Source: an uncultured Psychrobacter sp.
Lineage (GTDB): Bacteria; Pseudomonadota; Gammaproteobacteria; Pseudomonadales; Moraxellaceae
Direction: 5' to 3'
Assembly: GCA_947489525.1 (NCBI GenBank)
Contig: CANLDW010000007.1
Coordinates: forward strand, 62,001 to 126,000
Length of the DNA: 64,000 nucleotides
Positions 35,703 through 44,633 of the stretch are shown one piece after another. Both the position numbers and the translations under genes were made by a program. The stretch's first letter is position 1, and the number at the start of each line of letters is the position of its first letter. Under the pieces are notes generated by a model. The model did no database searches and was not told where the DNA came from. It saw only the letters and a list, made by a program, of their open reading frames with translations.

Positions 35703-36869
35703 CTACTTAAACAGGGCTTCTTGAATAGTAGGCTTCTCATAAAAAGCATATAACATCTCTTGAATATGAGCGGTAAGCCACGAGCTGTCAAGCACATCAT
35801 AGATGATAGGCTGTATTGTGGTACTCAGATGCAGCATTGCGTCATCATCAATATGTAAACTTGCTGCGACCGAAGCAATGGTGTCTGTCTGATGCGCCGC
35901 ATACCACGTATCGATACTAGCGGCGACTAAACTGTGCACGTAAGGTGACATACGCAAGCGATTATAGCTCTGCTGTAAACTGGCCTCGATATGGGTGATG
36001 CTACCGCTCTTAGCGTCCTCGTCCAAATAGCTTTGTAAATGGCTAACCGGTTTATCTTTAATACGTGCCCAGCCTTCCACAACGAGACGGGCGACCTCAG
36101 CATTGGTTAGATGCTCCTGCGCGTTAACCTCGGCGCGCTTGGTTAAGTCTTTGATATTACGGTGCAAATACGTCTGCAACTTTTCATCAAGGTTTTTGTT
36201 CGTAGCTTTCTCAAATGAGCTACGGCCAAGCTTCATCAGCTTACCCACACCGCCCGCCTTATCAAGCGTGGTTTCCATAAAGTCGTTAATCGCGTGGTAC
36301 AGCGTTTGGGTCAGTAGATCGGCAAAGGTTTCGTTACCAATCAGCGCATGAATAAGACCACGGCGCTGCTCTTCGTGACTACCAATATAAGTGGCAAGCT
36401 GATCAATTTGGGTATCATCAACCAGCTCGGATAAGGGCACATTGTCATTGACTGGGTGGTAGATAAGGGTGTGCAAAACAGCCTTGATATCGGCGCGTAT
36501 TACGGCACTCATTGGCTGCGTCAGTAGCCACTCGTTAATCAGATGTTGTAAATCCTCAGCGCGCAAATACTGGCTAAGACTCTGCGCGCCAAACCACTGC
36601 CAAGCGTCACTGGCAAGCGCTGCGTATTTTTGTTGTAGCCACTGTTTAATAAAGTCCGTTTGCACCTCAACCATATGCGCAACAGTCAGACCTTTGGCGC
36701 TTGAAGAGTCGCCACGGGACTCAGAAGCAACGCGACTATCTGAACCGTTGTTGTGTAGAGCCTTGTCGTGCACAGCATCATTTTGCAAAGTTTCATCAAA
36801 TGAAGACTCGCTATCAGTGAGGGTGGTGTCAGCGGATGGTTTTTGATGGTTTTGTTGAGGTGAGGTCAT
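35703..36869 (-). CDS. Hypothetical helical protein
   Basis: A 388-residue protein without a family I recognise. The first 60 residues are polar and disordered (rich in S, D, N, Q). The remainder looks all-helical, with a short GGVGKLMKLGRSSFEKATNK segment near residue 210 and repeated leucine-rich helices. GGVGK is not followed by a full Walker A. No membrane span or signal peptide is seen. It lies 160 bases upstream of the YbjN-like gene on the same strand and divergent from ccmA. Codon use is like the core genes, so it is probably a long-standing lineage-specific gene. Confidence 0.65.
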   Translation of the reverse strand: MTSPQQNHQKPSADTTLTDSESSFDETLQNDAVHDKALHNNGSDSRVASESRGDSSSAKGLTVAHMVEVQTDFIKQWLQQKYAALASDAWQWFGAQSLSQYLRAEDLQHLINEWLLTQPMSAVIRADIKAVLHTLIYHPVNDNVPLSELVDDTQIDQLATYIGSHEEQRRGLIHALIGNETFADLLTQTLYHAINDFMETTLDKAGGVGKLMKLGRSSFEKATNKNLDEKLQTYLHRNIKDLTKRAEVNAQEHLTNAEVARLVVEGWARIKDKPVSHLQSYLDEDAKSGSITHIEASLQQSYNRLRMSPYVHSLVAASIDTWYAAHQTDTIASVAASLHIDDDAMLHLSTTIQPIIYDVLDSSWLTAHIQEMLYAFYEKPTIQEALFK

Positions 36870-37032
36870 AGTATTTTAGGTCTTAGTAATCGACAATTTG
36901 TTATACTCTATATATAGCACATGACACGCAAGATATCGCACATAGTAGTTACGGTGTAGAGTATATTTAGTGCTAGATATATTATGCCACGAATACCTTG
37001 GGTTTATAATCACTATTTAGCATAGGATCTTG

Positions 37033-37674
37033 ATGACCACCTTGCAATCGACTCCACAAACCTTAATGTTACGGCTTGATAACCTTACCGTGCAGCGCGA
37101 TGAGATGCCCTTATGTGAAGGGGTGAGTCTCAGCCTTGCGCCTGGTCGTATCTGTCACTTAATCGGTGCAAATGGTACGGGCAAGACGACCCTGCTTATG
37201 CAGCTGGCAGGTCTATTGCCAGTGCTACAAGGGGAGATCGACTATCAAGGGGTGGCATCTTTACCTGTTCAGCCGCTGTACGTCTCGCATCAGCTGGGTA
37301 TTCATCCCAGTCTAACCGTCGCGCAAAATCTGACATTTTTGCTTAATTTGTACGGCATAGCGCCGCAGCCGAGTGATATTGATGCGGCGTTGGAGTGGGT
37401 GGGGCTACAGGGGTTTGAGTCGGTCAGCTCCAGTCATTTATCAGCAGGGCAGACACGGCGTATTACGCTAGCCAGACTGTATTTGCTAAGTGCCAAGATA
37501 ACTCCATTATGGTTACTTGATGAGCCCTTTACTGCGCTTGATGTTGACATGGTTGCGCGTATGGAGCAGCGCTTGCTTGATTTTGCTCGTGCTGGCGGTG
37601 CTATCCTGATGACCAGTCATCAGCCAGTGGGAGTCGCCGATCATGTGCTTGATCTATCCGAATACAGAGTATAG
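37033..37674 (+). CDS. ccmA: Cytochrome c maturation haem exporter ATPase CcmA
   Basis: A 213-residue ABC ATPase. Walker A is GANGTGKTTLL, the signature region reads LSAGQTRRITLARL, and Walker B is WLLDEPFTALD. LSAGQ with RRI is typical of CcmA rather than of generic importers, and ccmB follows. With CcmB, CcmC and CcmD it drives release of haem-loaded CcmE. The ATG at 37033 with AGGA 5 bases ahead is preferred to the TTG immediately before. Confidence 0.95.
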   Translation: MTTLQSTPQTLMLRLDNLTVQRDEMPLCEGVSLSLAPGRICHLIGANGTGKTTLLMQLAGLLPVLQGEIDYQGVASLPVQPLYVSHQLGIHPSLTVAQNLTFLLNLYGIAPQPSDIDAALEWVGLQGFESVSSSHLSAGQTRRITLARLYLLSAKITPLWLLDEPFTALDVDMVARMEQRLLDFARAGGAILMTSHQPVGVADHVLDLSEYRV

Positions 37675-37808
37675 CCGCTTATTTAGCATACGTAGTTCAT
37701 AGCAACATAGTCAGTAGAGTTTAGACGTTCGTACTACCTATTACATAAGGTACAAGCGAGTTAAGTTAAGCGTTATTTAGAGCAGTGATGTAAGGCAAAG
37801 GATAGATA

Positions 37809-38519
37809 ATGGCGGCAAAACGTAATGAGATAGAAGATAAGAGCGTACGCGGTATCAGTATGATACAGCTTTGGCGCCGCGAGTGGCACGTCAAGCAACA
37901 AGGCGCCGTGCAGTGGCTGTATCCTTTGATATTGTTTTTGGTGATTATTACTTTGTTTCCCTTAGCGGTAGGTAGCGAGCCGCAGCTTCTACAGCGCCTT
38001 GGGGTCTCGGCGGTATGGATTGCCGCCCTATTATCGCTGGTTATGGGTGTTGATGGACTGTTTAAACCCGCGCTTGATAATGGCACGCTCGCACAATTGG
38101 TAGTAGCAGAAGCTTCTCTGCCGCTTTGGGTATTGATTCGCCTTATCATTCATTGGATATTTAGTAGTGGTGTTATCGCAGTATTAAGCGTGCTTGCCGT
38201 ACCCTTGTTTGGGCTAAGCTGGCTTGAGACGGGTATCCTTATGCTCTCTATTATCGCTGGTAGTCCTATGCTGCTTATGCTCTCAGCGGTAGCGAGTAGC
38301 TTGACCTTGTCACTTAAGAACGGCGCGGTACTCGTACCACTCATTGCGCTACCCATGCAGCTACCGGTGCTTATCTTTGCCACGGGGGCAGTGGATCTAT
38401 TCGCAACGGGTTTAAACGGCCTACCTATATTAGCGCTACTACTCGCGGGTAGTATCATCTCGGTTCTTGTTGTGCCGTGGGTCATTGCTGTGACCTTAAA
38501 GATGGCGTGGCTAAACTAA
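37809..38519 (+). CDS. ccmB: Cytochrome c maturation membrane protein CcmB
   Basis: A 236-residue protein with six transmembrane helices, the membrane subunit that pairs with CcmA. The typical features are the basic start LWRREWHVKQQGAVQWLYPL, GSEPQLLQRLGVSAVWIAALLS and the D-N-G-T-L-L-Q-like DNGTLAQLV segment. AAAGGA lies 6 bases ahead of the ATG. The 134-base gap after ccmA is somewhat larger than usual but contains no terminator. Confidence 0.93.
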   Translation: MAAKRNEIEDKSVRGISMIQLWRREWHVKQQGAVQWLYPLILFLVIITLFPLAVGSEPQLLQRLGVSAVWIAALLSLVMGVDGLFKPALDNGTLAQLVVAEASLPLWVLIRLIIHWIFSSGVIAVLSVLAVPLFGLSWLETGILMLSIIAGSPMLLMLSAVASSLTLSLKNGAVLVPLIALPMQLPVLIFATGAVDLFATGLNGLPILALLLAGSIISVLVVPWVIAVTLKMAWLN

Positions 38520-38719
38520 GCGCTGTGAGCAGGACGACTAAAACCATTTAACCAGGACGCTGTTACCATCGTAAAAAACCCCGGTTGTAGAAACATCGTA
38601 TCCATAGCGTGGTGAACGTTGGCAGTTTTGCTATAATGTTTACATAGTTATTAACCACCAGTTGCTATATCTCACTCTGTGTTAGTGATGATCCTAGTGC
38701 TGTGTCATAGGTTGCTCTC

Positions 38720-39508
38720 ATGCCCAACTTAAATAATGTCTCCTCTCCTAGCTTATGGCAACGTATTTGGCAGGGTTTTTTGACCACTGTCGGTACTAAA
38801 CAATTCTTTAGGCTGTTTGCGCCTTGGGTCAAATGGCTAGGCTTACTAGCGGCTATATGCTTAGTTATTGGTAGTATATGGGGTCTGGCTTTTGCGCCGC
38901 CAGATTATTTACAAGGCAATAGCTACCGTATCATCTTCATTCACGTGCCAGCGGCCAGCCTTGCGATCTCCATCTATTTTGCGCTCGCGGTACTCGGGGT
39001 GATTTTTTTGGTTTGGAAGATAAAAACTGCCAATCTAGTGGCGCAGGCGCTAGCGCCTATCGGGTTCTTACTATGTGTCATTAGCTTATTGACAGGTTCT
39101 ATCTGGGCGAAACCAACATGGGGTACGTACTGGGTGTGGGATGCGCGTTTGACCTCTATGTTGATCCTAGCATTTTTATACGCTGGGGTGATGGCACTAT
39201 TTGCCGCCTTTGAGCACACGGCCAATCGCGGTAAAGCAGCGGCTATTTTATCGATTGTTGGGGCGGTTAATCTACCGATCATTAAGTATTCAGTGGAATG
39301 GTGGAACACCTTGCATCAAGGCGCGACGTTTAGTTTGACCGAAGCGCCAAAGATGTCGGCGGATATGTGGATGCCGCTACTACTAATGATGATTGGCAGC
39401 TATCTATTGGTAGCGACGCTTGCAATCTATCGCACTAATACCTTGATTTTGTCCCGCGATCAAAGCAAAGCTTGGGTCAAAGAGTACGTGCGCGCGCAGC
39501 ACAAATAA
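38720..39508 (+). CDS. ccmC: Haem-handling membrane protein CcmC
   Basis: A 262-residue inner-membrane protein with six helices and a tryptophan-rich periplasmic segment (GTYWVWDARLTSMLILAFLY), the haem-handling WWD-type domain of CcmC. HVPAA near residue 75 and the later EWWNTLHQ contain the conserved histidines that coordinate haem. CcmC passes haem to CcmE. It is preceded by a 200-base gap after ccmB and followed closely by ccmD. Confidence 0.95.
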   Translation: MPNLNNVSSPSLWQRIWQGFLTTVGTKQFFRLFAPWVKWLGLLAAICLVIGSIWGLAFAPPDYLQGNSYRIIFIHVPAASLAISIYFALAVLGVIFLVWKIKTANLVAQALAPIGFLLCVISLLTGSIWAKPTWGTYWVWDARLTSMLILAFLYAGVMALFAAFEHTANRGKAAAILSIVGAVNLPIIKYSVEWWNTLHQGATFSLTEAPKMSADMWMPLLLMMIGSYLLVATLAIYRTNTLILSRDQSKAWVKEYVRAQHK

Positions 39509-39530
39509 GTATATTATTTACGAGGGTATT

Positions 39531-39773
39531 ATGCAGCCATATTTTTATAGCCTATCTGAGTTCATCGCCATGGGTACGCACGGCGTTTTTGTCTGGTCAT
39601 GCTGGGCGATTACTGTAGGTATTATGCTCGTGTTTATTGTGTATAGTCGCCGTCAGCGACAAGCGCTCATTAAGCAGCTAGCTATCCAGCAAGTACGGCA
39701 AGCGCAGCGTAAGCCATCGACTAGCCGTCATACCACTAACCAGCGCCATCCTAACCCTGCCAGAGATCAGTAA
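39531..39773 (+). CDS. ccmD: Small haem exporter protein CcmD
   Basis: An 80-residue protein with the CcmD pattern: FYSLSEFIAMGTHGVFVW, one membrane helix, then a basic cytoplasmic tail. CcmD helps release holo-CcmE from CcmC. It starts 22 bases after the ccmC stop, with ACGAGGG before the ATG. The tail (residues 50-80) is unusually long and rich in R, Q, P and H. Confidence 0.88.
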   Translation: MQPYFYSLSEFIAMGTHGVFVWSCWAITVGIMLVFIVYSRRQRQALIKQLAIQQVRQAQRKPSTSRHTTNQRHPNPARDQ

Positions 39774-39888
39774 TATTGAATGTTATACAGGCTATTAAGT
39801 TTATAAAAGGCGCTCTATTTATGACCGCACAAGTACAGATGACAAGTCATTGATTTGCCTAAAAAATGCTACCATATACTATATATAT

Positions 39889-40030
39889 CCAATTCGAAAT
39901 AAAATCGATACGCTAATATCGTCGTGCTACTGGCATAAATTTTGCGCAGCATTGAAAAGTGCGAAGTGCACAGCAAGCAAGGAAAATTTGTACCAGTAGC
40001 ACTGTATCGGTTTTAAAGTGACTCAATTGT
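39889..40030. repeat. MITE-like inverted repeat element between ccmD and ccmE
   Basis: The left half contains AAAATCGATAC (39901-39911), GTGCTACTGG (39924-39933) and AAATTTT; the right half contains their complements AAAATTT (39983-39989), CCAGTAGCAC (39993-40002) and GTATCGGTTTT (40004-40014) in mirrored order. The whole would fold as one long imperfect hairpin with a loop containing AGTGCGAAGTGCACAG. The element has no coding capacity and splits the ccm operon between ccmD and ccmE. Confidence 0.6.
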
Positions 40031-40176
40031 AGCTTCAACACAGTTATGTTTATCAAAACACTTATAGTTACTTACTATGAGTTATTTGCCATCAGTTTTA
40101 GACTGAATGTACGATAGCTTTTAGAATAATGTTTGATTCGCCCTTTAAAACAGCGACTGATTAATGAGGTAGTTAT

Positions 40177-40677
40177 ATGAACGCCGTTCGCCGCAAAAAG
40201 CTGACGTGGGTACTTTTTACCTTTGTAGGGGCAGCTATTGCTGTTGCGCTTGTCATCTATGCTATTGGACAACAAACGGACTATTATTTTGATGCCACTG
40301 CCATCTCACAAGGTGAGGCGCCACAAGACAAACGTATTCGTGCAGGTGGTATGGTAGTAGCAGGTAGCGTACAACGTGCGCCTAATGATCCGCTCAGCGT
40401 AGAGTTTGCCATTACCGACTTTCAATCGACAGTGCCTGTGACGTATCAAGGTATTTTACCTGACCTATTTGCTGAGAACTCAGGCGTGGTCGCAACAGGT
40501 AAGATGCAAGGCGACACCTTTGTCGCAGGAGAAGTGCTTGCTAAGCATGATGAGAATTATATGCCGCCTGAGGTTGCAAAATCGATGAAAGAGAATAACC
40601 GTATGGGCGTAACACCATTCTCTGAGGTTTATAATCCAGCGCAGCCTATTCATGAGACCCAAACGCTACAACAGTAG
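40177..40677 (+). CDS. ccmE: Periplasmic haem chaperone CcmE
   Basis: A 166-residue protein with an N-terminal membrane anchor ([24 protein letters not shown]) and an OB-fold domain. The haem-binding site [10 protein letters not shown] has the conserved H124 that forms the covalent link, and Y128 that contacts it. CcmE receives haem from CcmC and hands it to the CcmF ligase. The 403-base gap upstream, occupied by a repeat element, suggests it may have its own promoter. The next genes are not ccmF, ccmG or ccmH; a terminator follows. Confidence 0.96.
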   Translation: MNAVRRKKLTWVLFTFVGAAIAVALVIYAIGQQTDYYFDATAISQGEAPQDKRIRAGGMVVAGSVQRAPNDPLSVEFAITDFQSTVPVTYQGILPDLFAENSGVVATGKMQGDTFVAGEVLAKHDENYMPPEVAKSMKENNRMGVTPFSEVYNPAQPIHETQTLQQ

Positions 40678-40700
40678 TTGTAAATGTAAGGTCTAAATGC

Positions 40701-40736
40701 AAAAAGCCACCAAGACTTAATATTGGTGGCTTTTTT
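40701..40736 (+). terminator. Strong Rho-independent terminator after ccmE
   Basis: AAAAAGCCACCAA (40701-40713) pairs perfectly with TTGGTGGCTTTTTT (40723-40736). Confidence 0.9.
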
Positions 40737-40781
40737 ATAAAGGGTCATTCCTTAGACAAGATTTTGAACCATCAAAAGCAA

Positions 40782-41630
40782 TTAATCATCCCACTCAGGA
40801 GAGTAGTCCGGATGCTCAATTTTGCGTCCATCGCTACGGGCTAAACTACCGATTTTCTCAAGCTCCTCAGCGCTTAGTTCTAGCTTCAGGGCGTCTAAAT
40901 TACCTTGTAAGTGATCTAGATTAGATGTTTTTGGAATAGCAACGCGTTTTTTGTCAGACAAGATCCAAGCTAATGATACTTGAGCTGGCGTTGCCCCATG
41001 CTTATCAGCAATCTCCTTGATCGTCTCATTATCGAATACATCACCACGCGCAAGTGGCGAGTAAGCCTCTAACAAAATATGGTGATTGTTCAAAAAGGTC
41101 TGCAAGCTGTTTTGTTTAATAAAGGGATGAAACTCAACTTGGTTGACCACAATCGGCACATCAGCGTACTTTTTGGCTTCGATAATGTTAGCGATATTGA
41201 AATTAGAGACACCAATATGACGAGTAAGCCCCTGTTTTTGAAGCTCACAAAGTGCTGGAATAGTCTCAGATAAGGGTACGCGCTCGTCGGGCCAGTGCAG
41301 AAGTAGCAGATCAACGTAATCTGTATCTAAGTTGTCAAGCGAGCGCTTGGCCGCCGCTTTTAGCTTTTCAGGTTCAAATTTCATATCATCAGGGAAGATC
41401 TTAGTGGTCAAAAAGAACGTATCGCGTGCGACTCCAGATTGTTTAATGCCTTGTCCGACCTCTTTTTCATTACTGTACGCCTGCGCAGTGTCGATGTGTT
41501 CATAGCCCATTTGTAGCGCTTGACTGACGACATCAATACAGTCTTGTCCAGTTGATTGCCAAGTACCAAGACCGAGTACGGGAATATTGGCTCGTCCTGC
41601 CGTGCGAATGTTATAGGTTTTATTACTCAT
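40782..41630 (-). CDS. Aldo/keto reductase
   Basis: A 282-residue NADPH-dependent oxidoreductase of the AKR5/2,5-diketo-gluconate reductase type. It shows GLGTWQS, the catalytic set in YEHIDTAQAYSNEKEVG (D and Y), the lysine in LTTKIF, the histidine in LLLHWP, and GVSNF and the cofactor-binding IPKTSN region. The substrate is not identifiable. The ATG at 41630 is preceded by GGAGAAGAAT. Monocistronic and convergent with ccmE. Confidence 0.93.
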   Translation of the reverse strand: MSNKTYNIRTAGRANIPVLGLGTWQSTGQDCIDVVSQALQMGYEHIDTAQAYSNEKEVGQGIKQSGVARDTFFLTTKIFPDDMKFEPEKLKAAAKRSLDNLDTDYVDLLLLHWPDERVPLSETIPALCELQKQGLTRHIGVSNFNIANIIEAKKYADVPIVVNQVEFHPFIKQNSLQTFLNNHHILLEAYSPLARGDVFDNETIKEIADKHGATPAQVSLAWILSDKKRVAIPKTSNLDHLQGNLDALKLELSAEELEKIGSLARSDGRKIEHPDYSPEWDD

Positions 41631-41837
41631 ATTCTTCTCCTTCTCGCTTTTTTACTTTATTTGTATTTTATGGTCGCGTATAAACTATTAGCTACTGATA
41701 TCTACTGGCTATAGCAACCTACTTACTATAATAATAAGTCCGTAAAAGAGGAAGGGTAGGTGACTTATCCCTACAAAGGCTGCACAGGTTGTAACGTGGT
41801 TTTTGTAATGGCGTAAACGGATTCAACAGACTTAACT

Positions 41838-41871
41838 AAAAAACGCCCATTACCTAAAGTAGTGGGCGTTT
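41838..41871 (-). terminator. Rho-independent terminator after metQ
   Basis: AAAACGCCCAtTAC and GTAgTGGGCGTTT form the stem; it lies 27 bases past the metQ stop, with T residues following on the minus strand. Confidence 0.8.
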
Positions 41872-41897
41872 GTATTAACAGTCTTTTTTAAGCCGTT

Positions 41898-42857
41898 TTA
41901 TTGCGCGGCGATCTCACCAGTGACGGTAGCAGTACCAGCGCTAGCAGTCACTTGGTTCTGACCTTGATTGTCACCCCAGTTGTTTGGGAATTTATAGCCG
42001 GGGAAGGTGTCGTGCGCATACTGTTTAAACTCGGCTGAGTTATAAGCATTAGTGACGTCTTCTACCCACTTTTTATCTTTGTCCGCTGACTTAATTGCCG
42101 CCCAGTTGACATAAGCAAAGCTTGGCTCTTGGAACAAGGCTTCGGTCAGCTCAATACCAGAGTCAGTCGCGTAGTTGCCATTGATCACTGCAAAGTCGAC
42201 TTCATCGCGCGCGCGCGGTAGCTGTGCGGCTTCTAACTCAACGATTTCTATATCGTATTTGCTATTGTCAGCGATATCGGTCTTTGAGGCAGTTAAAGGG
42301 TCAATATTGTCTTTGAGCGTAATCCAGCCCAAATCGTCCATCATCACCAGCGCACGCGCAAAGTTACTAGGATCATTGGGGGCAGAGACGCGCATGCCTT
42401 TATAAGCTTCGTTTAGATTGGATTTTTGACCAGAGTAGATACCAAGCGGCGCGGTAGGGACTTGAAAGACTTCTACCAAATCAAGGTTGTTCTCAGTTTT
42501 AAACGTATCTAGATAAGGCTTGTGCTGAAAAACATTGATATCCAAGTCGCCCTCAGCAAGCGCCAAATTGGGACGGACATAATCGGTAAAGGTAATAAGC
42601 TCAACCTCATAACCTTGAGACTCTAGTGCACCTTTAACTTGGTTGCGAACCATATCTGCAAAATCGCCCTCGGTCGTACCGATGACAATCTTAGTATGCT
42701 CAGGATCAATGTCAGCTGCCGCACTCGTTTGGTTCGCTGGTGTCTCTTTGGTAGCTTCAGGAGCAGAAGCGTTGTTACAACCAACCAGCACTAAGCCTGA
42801 GACGCCGACGGTTGCTAAGCCAAGCGCTAATTGACGACTAATATCTGTTAGTTTCAT
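41898..42857 (-). CDS. metQ: Methionine ABC importer substrate-binding lipoprotein MetQ
   Basis: A 319-residue NlpA/MetQ family lipoprotein. The signal peptide ends in a lipobox, LVGC, with the anchor at about Cys27. The mature part follows the family (KIVIGTTEGDFADMVRNQ, ITFTDYVRPNLALAEGDLDINVFQHKPYLD, GIYSGQKSNL, SAPNDPSNFARAL, AVINGNYA). It captures D- or L-methionine in the periplasm for MetNI. It is the third gene of the metN-metI-metQ unit and carries a 23-residue Ala/Thr/Glu tail. The 224-base gap to metI holds a tandem repeat. Confidence 0.95.
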   Translation of the reverse strand: MKLTDISRQLALGLATVGVSGLVLVGCNNASAPEATKETPANQTSAAADIDPEHTKIVIGTTEGDFADMVRNQVKGALESQGYEVELITFTDYVRPNLALAEGDLDINVFQHKPYLDTFKTENNLDLVEVFQVPTAPLGIYSGQKSNLNEAYKGMRVSAPNDPSNFARALVMMDDLGWITLKDNIDPLTASKTDIADNSKYDIEIVELEAAQLPRARDEVDFAVINGNYATDSGIELTEALFQEPSFAYVNWAAIKSADKDKKWVEDVTNAYNSAEFKQYAHDTFPGYKFPNNWGDNQGQNQVTASAGTATVTGEIAAQ

Positions 42858-43021
42858 ATATTTATCCTTGTTATCCTATAGATGTAGTAAAAAATGTTGT
42901 GGTAAGGTGAAGCCAAGCTAAAGGAGCTATATTAAAAACGCTATGCTAATGACTCTTTTTACTAGCGTCAAGTGTTAGAGCGGCCATGTGATAGCTGCGC
43001 TAGTACAGACTACACTAGTAG

Positions 43022-43081
43022 TTATTGAACTGATAATTATTGAACTGATAATTGTGGAACTGGCAATTATTGGACAGATAA
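43022..43081. repeat. Four 15-bp tandem repeats between metI and metQ
   Basis: Units TTATTGAACTGATAA (twice, perfect), TTGTGGAACTGGCAA and TTATTGGACAGATAA are contiguous and stop exactly where the metI stop codon begins. They lie in the metI-metQ gap of the met transport unit. Confidence 0.85.
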
Positions 43082-43768
43082 TTAGCGTTTATCCAAGCGC
43101 GTAGCCAGCCAGTTCCCTAGTGCTTGAATAGCGATAACCATGATAGAGAGCATAATGACAATGAATATCATCACCTCCGTCTGATAACGGTAGTAGCCAT
43201 AGCGAATGGCTAAGTCGCCAAGCCCGCCGCCGCCGATCATCCCAGCCGCTGCCGAATAAGACAGTAAACTGATACAAAGGATAGTGACAGATAGCACGAG
43301 CCCTGAGCGCGATTCATTAAGCAATACTTTGATAATGGTAAAGGGACGCGCGCCCATGGACTCGGTCGCCTCAATGATGCCGCGTGGCACTTCACGTAGG
43401 TTTTGCTCCACCAGCCGCGCAAAATAAAAGGAGCCGGCAATCGCCAGTACCAGTGAGGCCGCAATAGGTCCGATGCCCGTACCTACGATCGCCTTAGTAA
43501 AAGGACTCATAGCAATCATCAAAATCACAAACGGAAAAGCGCGCATGAAGTTAGTGATACCGCCCAGTACCGCGTACAAGGTCTTATTTTGCAAAAACTG
43601 GCGATCGCTTGATAGAAACAAAAATATCCCGAACAGACCACCGATGATGATTGCTACTGTGGTTGAGATACCGAGCATAATAAAGGTATCAATAAAGGCT
43701 TGGATAATCTCTGCACGTAGTGCTAGCAGCTTGTCTATCGAGTCAGTGAATTGAGTCATCGTTAGCAT
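43082..43768 (-). CDS. metI: Methionine ABC importer permease MetI
   Basis: A 228-residue permease with five membrane helices and the ABC importer EAA loop (EATESMGARPFTIIKVLLNESRSG). GLFGIFLF, NFMRAFPFVILMIAM and SAAAGMIGGGGLGDLAIRYGY match MetI. It forms the channel with MetN. The gap from metN is 12 bases, so the two are tightly coupled. Confidence 0.95.
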   Translation of the reverse strand: MLTMTQFTDSIDKLLALRAEIIQAFIDTFIMLGISTTVAIIIGGLFGIFLFLSSDRQFLQNKTLYAVLGGITNFMRAFPFVILMIAMSPFTKAIVGTGIGPIAASLVLAIAGSFYFARLVEQNLREVPRGIIEATESMGARPFTIIKVLLNESRSGLVLSVTILCISLLSYSAAAGMIGGGGLGDLAIRYGYYRYQTEVMIFIVIMLSIMVIAIQALGNWLATRLDKR

Positions 43769-43780
43769 CTCTTTCTCCTG

Positions 43781-44551
43781 CTAGTCTTCTTGCACTAGGC
43801 CTTGACCAATGGGTGTGGTCGCTTGAATGAGACCGTCTTGCACGCTTGCCACTTCCAGTAGCTCGCTTTGATGCAACAGAGCCGCGCGGTGACACAAACG
43901 GCGAATCACGCTCATCTCGTGTGTAACAATGACGATGGTGACGCCAAGCTGTTCATTGATATCGCGTAAGCAAGTGAGCAAACTGCGTGTGGTTGCTGGA
44001 TCAAGGGCGCTGGTTGGTTCGTCAGCGAGCAGTACTTTGGGGCTGGGTGCAATAGCGCGTGCAATACCAACGCGCTGTTTTTGACCACCTGATAACTGCG
44101 CCGGATAGTGACCAGCGCGATCGGTTAGATCAACAATAGCAAGACAGTCCATGACGCGCTGATGAATATCACGTTTGGGATAGCCTGATACGGTTAAGTT
44201 AAAAGCGACGTTATCAAATACCGTACGGTTGGCCATGAGGTTGAACTGCTGAAAAATCATGCCGATGTTGTGACGGGCAATACGTAGATCGCTTGCAGAC
44301 AGGGCTGTCAGATCGGTGCCGTCTATGATGACTTGTCCGGAATCTGGACGCTCAAGCAGGTTAATCAATCGCAATAAGGTGGACTTACCTGCGCCTGAAT
44401 AGCCCATAAGACCAAAGATCTCTCCTTGCTGTATGGACAGCGAGGTTGGCGCAACCGCGGTAAACCGCTGCGCGTTGCCGTTGTCATCTTTGCTAGATCG
44501 GTCGCTCAAAAAGCTTTTGGTCACATCACGTAGGACGATCATGTCACTCAT
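43781..44551 (-). CDS. metN: Methionine ABC importer ATPase MetN, short form
   Basis: A 256-residue ABC ATPase. Walker A is GYSGAGKSTLL, the signature LSGGQKQRVGIARA, Walker B VLLADEPTSALD and the H-loop VIVTHEM. Order and partners identify it as MetN. Typical MetN is about 340 residues with a C-terminal NIL/ACT domain that binds methionine and inhibits transport; here the protein ends about 30 residues after the ABC domain (HQSELLEVASVQDGL), so that domain is absent. The ATG at 44551 is chosen over an upstream TTG. A Ser/Asp/Asn-rich loop (residues 15-25) is also inserted after the first strand. Confidence 0.9.
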   Translation of the reverse strand: MSDMIVLRDVTKSFLSDRSSKDDNGNAQRFTAVAPTSLSIQQGEIFGLMGYSGAGKSTLLRLINLLERPDSGQVIIDGTDLTALSASDLRIARHNIGMIFQQFNLMANRTVFDNVAFNLTVSGYPKRDIHQRVMDCLAIVDLTDRAGHYPAQLSGGQKQRVGIARAIAPSPKVLLADEPTSALDPATTRSLLTCLRDINEQLGVTIVIVTHEMSVIRRLCHRAALLHQSELLEVASVQDGLIQATTPIGQGLVQED

Positions 44552-44633
44552 AGCAGGCTCTAAATCAGGGTTGATAAAGGGCGCTAATATAGCACACAAC
44601 ACGGCTTGTTAGATATGACAGTGACGACTTAGA

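Noticed and set aside
36200..36260. ATP-binding motif (GGVGK) in the 388-residue hypothetical protein
   Set aside because: It lacks the full G-x4-GK-S/T pattern and has no Walker B partner.
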